Shown: piece after piece, positions 57,221 through 64,000 of the stretch | Layout: each line of letters opens with the position of its first letter | Position numbering within the stretch: position 1 is the stretch's first letter | From: Cadophora sp. MPI-SDFR-AT-0126 | Lineage: Eukaryota; Ascomycota; Leotiomycetes; Helotiales; Ploettnerulaceae | Reading direction: 5' to 3' | DNA: 64,000 nucleotides | Assembly: GCA_020747065.1 (NCBI GenBank) | Contig: JAGMVK010000004.1 | Span: 2,604,001 to 2,668,000 of the forward strand | Position numbers and translations under genes: made by a program | Notes under the pieces: model-generated | Database searches by the model: none | The model's input: only the letters and a program-made list of their open reading frames with translations | Told to the model about the DNA's origin: nothing

Positions 57221-57981
57221 ATAATACACACATATACACAAATGACGGGAATTTTTCAACCAAGCAAATCCAAATCCAATCAAAGTCTTATCTCATCTGA
57301 AAAAAAAAAAAAACACCGCTGTGCTAGATACCCAATTATGTGAATATCTAATCAGTTGAGGAAGAACGAAAGAATGAAAGCAATCAACGAAGGAAAAGTG
57401 AGCTGGGATTGAAGGCTTGATTGAAATAGAACTTGCGAAGGAAGGGACAGTGTGTTTGGATCTATCCAAATCTTCTCTGTATATTTCCTACACTTTATCC
57501 GTCTTCCTGGTCCGTGAGTCCGTCTCCTTCCTCTTCCTTCCACCCCGTCAAGTCTCAATGAATATATACATCTCCAATCCCTTCTCTCCACTCTCCCCTC
57601 TACATCAACCAAAAAAAAAAAGAAATCAAAGAACTCCAGCAATGCAGTAGTGCCAGAAAAGCAAATCCAAAAACTCCTACATAATACAAAATCTGCTTTG
57701 ATATGTGTATGTATGTATCCAACAAACGCCCTTTTTGTTCTATTTCTCGAGTTTCATACGCCTGTAAATGCCCGACGAAGACGATGTGTATGCTTGTCAC
57801 TCGCTCGATCGATCGCTTGCTTGCTGTGAAAATGCTCTGCTCATGGGTATCGCAACATCCGTTCCTCCTCATTCCTCTCCCCTCCCCTTTGAACTACTCT
57901 CAAAATGGTCCTTCTCTCTCTTCTCTGGACTGCTGTATTTTGATATGTGATTTGTACAATTCTACCACTGCCACTCCTTCC
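57221..57981. other. Intergenic, no gene seen
   Basis: Contains A-runs at about 57301-57313 and 57610-57621, CT-rich stretches, and the 3' flank of the LicD-type gene. Short ORFs have no domains. Confidence 0.45.
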
Positions 57982-59015
57982 TCATAAGATTCGTAACAGG
58001 TTGCTCAGTCCCGCCTTGGGCTTATCTTCCGCCTGTAGACTGCGTGGGATATGTGGGATGGATCGACCGTGGATATCTGTGTCTTGCTGAATGACTTCTT
58101 GCTTGATCCATTCTTTCTGTTCGGGGACCCAAAGATGTCTGTTTTCAATGGTTAGCTAAACTTGATCTCCAAATCTTACACTCCCGAGGGAATGATTGGA
58201 AAGGAAGATTGGACGGAGACTCACCCCTCATGTTTCGTCTTGGTCAACGCCCTCGCAGAGTACTCCTCCGTCAGGATCCTATCGAAACTATACGGTACCA
58301 AAGCCGGCACGCCCTCATACACGGTTTCTCTCAACGGGTACAAGTCCCTCGTGCGATAACGGTGGTAATTCTTACAACTCCAAACCCCCGGCTGCGCACT
58401 AGGATTCGTCTCACTGAGCCCAGTAATATCGATGAAGAGTCCATTCCGCACATCAATCCACCTCGCATCAATGACGTTCTGTCCATTCCCTCTCACACGC
58501 TCCGCCGAGAACGGGTTGACATCCAGCAAATACTCGCGGAAAACAGGCGTTCCGTCTGGATCCGGCATGGTGAAGTTATGCATCGTCATGTTCATGTTCT
58601 CGCCCAGCCATGCCAATGTCGCGCCCGACACCTGCGTATCCAAGTCCCAATCCCACGGCATGATCTTGCCATTCCACCACCAGCCCAGCAGCGTGCCGTG
58701 CGCGATCCACGTCTCGATATTGCGCTCGCGGAAGACGGTCAGGTATGAGCGGATCAAGTGGTAGAGCGTCTCGCCACGCTGTTCGTACGTTACGGGTTTG
58801 CCGGTGTAGTATCGTATGTCATAGTGGCCCAATTCGTTGTCTCCGCCTGGCTCGTGGAAGTACTTGCCGTCCCATGTGGGCTCAGGTTCGTCGTTTCGGC
58901 GCTGAATTTCGGCATTGGTGATCCGTACCAGGTTTTCTGCGTTTGGTGGCGGTGATGCGGCAAGAGAGGTTGTGAGGAGAAGGGAACTGGTGAGGAGGTG
59001 TTGGAGGAGCTTCAT
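57982..59015 (-). CDS. Secreted/luminal LicD-domain protein (MNN4-like)
   Basis: Two exons, 59015-58225 and 58138-57982, are separated by an 86-nt intron with a GCTAAC branch site. The product is 315 aa. The ATG at 59015 is used because the frame continues upstream only to a TTG. It also begins a clean signal peptide (MKLLQHLLTSSLLLTTSLAA). The LicD core is at about 95-135: ETWIAHGTLLGWWWNG and MPWDWDLDTQVS, with the D-x-D pair expected to bind metal. Exon 2 adds 52 residues starting HLWVPEQKEWIKQ and gives a proper end. In fungi this family includes yeast Mnn4-type proteins needed for mannosyl-phosphate transfer to glycans. A Golgi or secreted role in cell-wall or glycoprotein decoration is inferred. 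Its exact donor and acceptor are unknown. Confidence 0.88.
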
Positions 59016-59660
59016 GATTTTAGGTGTGACGATAAGAAGACGAGGCTGAAACAAGGGTCCGGACTTCGCAACTATCTATCGCCCATACAGATACAAGACT
59101 GGAGAAACCTTGGAAGTATCGTCCAGATATTGCAAATGCCGTCTGATAATTGTAGAAATGTCCAGAGAGGAGGGGAGGCTCTCCTTTAAGGTGTCGTGTG
59201 CTCACTGCGCCAACTTATCCTTGCCAAGAAGTAGCCAAGAGATGATCCTGGGAGGGTATTGTCAAATGAGGCTGGCGAGATGCAATTGATGTGAAGGACG
59301 TAAACCCGAAAACTCGCATCGAAATTACAAGTATCTGGAAATACGTAACAAACCAAAACGCTACGCTGGCAGAGGGAAGATGGAGTAGAGTCAGGAACAG
59401 AATGGACAAAGGAAGAGGAGCGGAATGGGATAGAGAAATGGAGGACACCAGATGGTTTTGTCGGGAGGACCTGACAAGGACCTGATGAACGGGGGGGAAA
59501 TTGGCTGCGTAGACAGACAGGCCAGGGCGATTAGATCTCGGATCTTGGTTGGCCAGGCCCCAGCTGCCGGAGCCTACGCAATGCTCCCGCCAGTCTCCAA
59601 GGGCTTGTCCAATCTTGGACATGGAAGAAGCGGAAGAGTAGGAGAGGAGAGCAGGCCGGT

Positions 59661-59710
59661 GGAGGCCAGTGGAGGCCAGTGGAGGCCAGTGGAGGCCAGT
59701 GGAGGCCGGT
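59661..59710 (+). repeat. Minisatellite of a 10-bp unit (GGAGGCCAGT)
   Basis: Four perfect units (59661-59700) and a fifth with one change (GGAGGCCGGT), preceded by a partial unit. It is GC-rich with purine-strand bias and lies in non-coding DNA about 0.65 kb upstream of the LicD-type gene start. Copy number is likely to vary between strains. Confidence 0.92.
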
Positions 59711-61705
59711 TATGGAGTAGTGTCGTGTGACAAGTGGGATGTGGCGCTGTACAAACAGGGAATTCCATGCATATGCATAAGCTTGTGCAAATGTAGTGCA
59801 CAAATCCTGTCAGGAGAATGCGGCGTTGCCAAGATTCGCATCGGTCTTACATTCGGGAGCAAAGTTAAAAATAAATAGGACTGCATTTCTGAGGTGCATA
59901 TTTATTAATTATGACGACACGGAAATGCAGATAACATAAATACATTATACACATATATTGACAGAGCCATCCTCATATTCCCATAAGCTTTCCAACTGCC
60001 AACATCCATTCCATTCCATTCCAACCACCTGGTCGCTCTCAGTTTCATACGCGGCCACTTGCGAATCTGACAACGATGTCCTGTCCGAAGCTGTGGCTTG
60101 ACAGGTTCAAAAAACCTAATTCTCCGACACCACCGGAACAAGCGTCACGCCCATTAATCTACTTTGCCCAAAGCAGGCACATCAAAATCTCGGTCCCGAA
60201 AACCAACCCTGCCTTTCAATTTGCATGGCCGATGTACCGGTATGCATCGGATCGAGACTTCCTGGGAATTGTTTTCTTCGACAGATGATAAAGAGACACG
60301 CGGCCACTTTCCTGTTGTGTTGCAGGATGGAGAATGCACTGACTTGAGGTCGTCGTCGTCGTCGTTGTTGTCCACAGATGAAAGATGCATGTTTGATTTG
60401 AACGCGCGTGAGACAGGGACGCAGAATTTGTGTTGACCTGCTCAATCGCCGTGGTCTGACCGACCATTCGCGATGCCATGCATCTCAAAGCCTTCCGCCA
60501 GTTGAAGCATAAAGAGACTCACAAGGTTGCCCAGGTCTTGTCCTCCCTATCAACTCTCAATTCAACCATTTGGCCAAACTCCAAGCATCTGCTGGGAATT
60601 TGAGGTCAACCCAAGAACCAACGGCTAGCGTTGTCCAGAGTTCACACATCTAGCTTCATCCGAACTATTTTCTGGTTCACGAAGACTGTGTGTTTAGAGT
60701 TTGGGCTTTATTGAGCCTCGTCAAATTTAGATATATGATCCCTACACATCTCTCTTTTCATCAGTCTTCAGTCGTGTGCTTGGTTTCCCTATGTTGTCAA
60801 ATTTCGCACGGTACATACACAGGGTCTCACCGCGCGGCTGTCAAAACCAAGAAATGACGATGTTGATGCCCAACCGGAAAGTCGGAAGAGACGCTTGTCC
60901 TCCCGTCGCGGGGAAGTACCGGTATGATACCTCCGTGCGAGAATGCGAGCTGTAGGGCAGGACTTCGATTTGAGACTGAAGATGAAAGCATTTACGATTT
61001 TGAGGAGATGAGAACTGGAGTAGAAGTGAAGGTTGCCATTCCAATTGCTAAGAATCTCGAGATTCAAAAATTCCGGACAGAAGACGCTGAATACCCCACC
61101 AGCCCAGGATGCCATTCAAAATTCAGAAGCCTATCATCTATCATACCTCTTTTGTACTCCTCAACTTCCTCAAATCAATCGCAACAAAACCAACAATATT
61201 CCATCCTGTCATCACCATGAATCCTGCTTAGCAACATTTAAAGGGTTCATTTCAATCATCCACAACCCAAGGGGAAAAAAATACCTACCTCCGTACACAA
61301 ACTCCAAGGCACTCACTCCCCTACCGCTGCCACGTACCAAGCTTTCTCAGCCACACCAACCCACCGCAGATCAAACGTCCAAACTAAAAAATGAAACGTG
61401 CATTTTCCTGTGCAGGTTCATAAGCTTAATGTTAAAAAAAGGGGGGAAAAACCCCCTGTCTTCTAACTAAGTACACGCAATTCATGTGTGTGTTTTTGAA
61501 ATTGAAAACATGAAGCGAGGGGAGTTTGATGACGAAGTTTCATTCGCGAAGCAGCTATCTGAGAGATATTTTGTTTCTTTTGTCAACCACATTATGATCC
61601 GCTTGATCTTTTATTCTGGAACTTGAGAAAGTTCGTGATCTGTCTTAATGTCAATACACAAGTGAAAGACTTCGTAAACACTCGAGAGCTAACTGTTGTT
61701 TACAG

Positions 61706-61880
61706 ATGAGGAAGCGAGACAGTTTAGCAAGTGAAGCTGTTGGAGAGGTTTGTGGAAAAGTAGGAGAGGGAGGAAGATGCGAGGAATGCGGATGTGGAGA
61801 TCTTGGATATGAAAGGGCTGGATCGTGATATGAAGGCGCTAGAACTGGAGCTGGAGGGGATATGTGAATTTCTGACCGTG
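61706..61880 (+). pseudogene. Possible degraded exon encoding a coiled-coil-like segment
   Basis: A strong branch/acceptor sequence (GCTAACTGTTGTTTACAG, ending 61705) is followed by coding-like sequence: DEEARQFSK, a frameshift at about 61732, KLLERFVEK, a TAG, then EREEDARNADVEILDMKGLD and LELELEGICEFL. A GTGAGA donor follows at about 61879. The Glu/Leu-rich heptad-like pattern with both a frameshift and a stop suggests a dead exon. Its parent gene is not recognised. Chance cannot be excluded. Confidence 0.35.
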
Positions 61881-62117
61881 AGAAATTTCCTTAACCTTTC
61901 GTAATGCGGTTGCCCGAATCTTACTAAATGTCGTGTCTCGTCTCAAAAGACACGCAGCAAAATTTTAAAGTACTTGTTTTCCCCAAATTGCTTTTTTCTT
62001 CTCCTGGCTGGGAAAAATCCTTTCCTGTTCCCCACACCATCTCCGGTCACCTATATACACACCGCAAGCAAAGAAGCCATACCAAATCGACTCGAAGCGA
62101 TCAGATCACTAAACCTC

Positions 62118-64000
62118 TTAAACGCTCAACTCAGCAGCCTTGCTCTTCCCAATATACTCTGCATACGGCTTGAGAGCAGTCTGCACCTCTCCATCGGCAT
62201 CCTGGCAGTAGCGAATGCATTGCTCTGCCGAGCGACCGGTGAAGTTTTTGGGGTCGAGCATCTCGTCTACTTCATCCTTGATAGAGTCGAAGAAGGGGTT
62301 GGCTTTGATGCGATCGATGAGGTCGTTGGGCTTGCCCCTGAAAGGGAAAGTGGTTAGTAAATTGCTGATTGGGTAGAGACGGAGAAGAAAAAGGCTTTGT
62401 GGGAGATTGGAGATAACTTACTCGATCTTGACGACTGCGCTGGCTTGGTGACTTAGGACTCGGATCTCCTCGTGGGCTTCCTGACGATTTCCACCTTTTG
62501 AGACGAGTTTCATGATGATGTTCTCCGTTGCCATAAATGGGAGCTCACTGATGAGTGTCAGTGCTGGACCATGGGGAAGGAAGTTTGGAACTACTCACGC
62601 CATGACTCGGCTTCTGATGACGGCAGGGTATACGACAAGTCCCTACGATCGAGTCAGTCATCAATCTCACCAAGAAATAAGCAAGAGCACTCACATTGGC
62701 AACATTATCCAGAGTCATCAGAACTGCGTCAGCCGCCAAGAATGCTTCGGGTAAGGTGATGCGACGGATGGCACCTTTCAAGTCAGTCAATTAAATCCAT
62801 TTCAGGAACGTTCAGATTAACTTACTGTCGTCAAGCGACCGCTCGTACCATTGCGACGAGTACGTATCAGAGACTGGGGAATTGACGTGTGAAAGGTAGC
62901 GTCCAAGGGAAGCAATGCGCTCGGATCTCATTGGATTGCGTTTGTAAGCCATAGCAGATGAACCCTGCTCAGAGTTAGTGTTTTTATTGGAGAGAAACCA
63001 CAAGCAACTCAGGGGGCTTATCCCCGGTGCCAGCAAGATCTTCTACTCACTATTTGATCTTTCTCAAACGGCTCTTCCAGAGTCTTCTCAGCAGCAAGAT
63101 GACGAATATCGGTAGTGATACGGATGGCAGTTGCACCAAGAGCAGATAGAGCATTGATGACTCTTAAATCGACCTTTCTTGAGTAGGTTTGGGTTGATAT
63201 TGCGTAGCAATTGGGAAAGCCGGCCTTCTGGCAAAGAATCTCGTTCAGCTTGTCAATTTTCGCACCATCGCCGTGGAAGATTTCCATGAACGAGGCTAGG
63301 AGGATGTCAGAATTGGCCAGTATGGCTCACTAAAGGGTCATTTTCCAGGCTCACCTTGGGTTCCAGTCGTTCCTTGAGCACCACGGAAGCGCTAAATATG
63401 AAACGTTAGCTGTGCACCCAATCTGTGTCACTCCAGATAGCGAATTCGGCTCCTTCCCAAAGGCACGGCGTCCTTTTTGGAGATCGTACTTACGAGATCC
63501 TTGCGAACGCGTTCAATGTCCTCAAGATCCATCAATAAATCCTGGATCCTAGATTAAATGTCAGGCTTTCTGAATCGAAACGACGAATTGACAGTTAGAC
63601 TTACCATTGACAAGCTCGGCGGCCGACGGTAATGAGCTGTGCTGGCTGACCATGAGCTGGAAAGAGACTCATTAGCAATAGTTCTTCAATTGAGTCGATT
63701 CAAGAGCAAATTGTGGGTCCAATGTAAAGAACATACTGTAACCAAGAGTAGCTTCGTCTTTCCACTCGATAGCGAATTTCGCCAGTCTGTTCACAACAAC
63801 AGCAAGCTTCGGTAAGATGATATCCAATCCTGTGATCTTGCTTTAGTATACCCGTCGTCATCTTCGCTCAAAGTAGCTTACCATTTCTCAGAAAAATCAA
63901 ATCAGCATTATCAGTGACTGAAATTCCAATTAGCGAGCCTCATTGCAACCTGAGTACGGAACCTGCCATAGCAAGATGTAGCTCCCCAGTGAATAATCCC
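62118..64000 (-). CDS. ADE13: Adenylosuccinate lyase, 3' part (5' end outside the window)
   Basis: Twelve exons are visible on the minus strand: 64000-63967, 63917-63882, 63829-63737, 63656-63605, 63548-63494, 63391-63355, 63295-63051, 62964-62826, 62774-62695, 62642-62599, 62547-62422 and 62337-62118. They encode 386 residues plus the stop. About 95 N-terminal residues must lie beyond the right edge, judging by the yeast enzyme (482 aa). Recognisable blocks are [30 protein letters not shown], the fumarate-lyase signature [15 protein letters not shown], and [15 protein letters not shown]. The enzyme splits SAICAR and adenylosuccinate to release fumarate, in two steps of AMP synthesis, and works as a cytosolic homotetramer. 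Eleven introns (49-102 nt) in this stretch make it by far the most intron-dense gene here. The first visible intron seems to use a GC donor. Confidence 0.95.

Larger units (their letters stand above)
59016..62117. other. Long intergenic region of 3.1 kb
   Basis: Apart from the minisatellite and one exon relic listed separately, I see no gene. A GTC/GAC trinucleotide run lies at 60345-60370, and short A/G homopolymer runs lie near 61430-61447. Many small ORFs on both strands overlap without domains. Confidence 0.45.

Overview
The window looks like nuclear DNA of a filamentous ascomycete (Pezizomycotina). The genes carry short GT-AG introns, mostly 40-120 nt, with CTAAC/CTGAC-type branch sites. 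Typical filamentous-fungal families are present: HET-domain allorecognition proteins, a Zn2Cys6 regulator, a TAKA-type alpha-amylase, a PF04185-type acid phosphatase, a LicD-domain protein and an intron-rich adenylosuccinate lyase. The domain mix would suit Leotiomycetes, but that placement is an impression and was not tested.

Layout. At 0.4-38.2 kb, mostly conserved genes are separated by long non-coding gaps: a 1,696-aa F-box protein (+), a DEDD 3'-5' exonuclease (+), a broken HET gene (-), a five-exon Zn2Cys6 transcription factor (-), a membrane-anchored multicopper oxidase (-), a secreted acid phosphatase (+), two C2H2 proteins (-), an EDC4-like mRNA-decapping scaffold (+) and a secreted alpha-amylase (+). 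At 38.7-55.5 kb lies an accessory block in which small C2H2 proteins alternate with HET genes: C2H2, C2H2, HET-ankyrin, C2H2, HET, HET, a degraded AT-rich repeat, C2H2. The three C2H2 proteins at 38.7, 40.1 and 45.0 kb share an acidic C-terminal T-x-x-EY motif. The HET-ankyrin gene is followed by 317 bp of decayed ankyrin repeats whose stops look like C:G to T:A changes, as expected of repeat-induced point mutation (RIP).

At 55.47-57.22 kb there is an array of about fourteen splice-donor-like modules roughly every 80-135 bp. Most are followed by a branch-like CAGCTAAC or similar element and a CAG acceptor, in DNA with no long ORF. One reading frame stays open across five of the predicted mini-exons (about 108 codons). 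I regard this as the most unusual structure in the window. After it come a LicD-domain protein (-), a 3.1-kb gap with a 10-bp minisatellite and an exon relic, and the 3' part of ADE13 (-), which runs off the right edge and contains a likely GC-AG intron.

Functionally the window mixes housekeeping (decapping, purine synthesis), secreted nutrient acquisition (amylase, phosphatase, oxidase) and a fast-evolving self/non-self and zinc-finger block. No operon-like logic is expected. Exon boundaries were worked out by hand from splice consensus and frame continuity.
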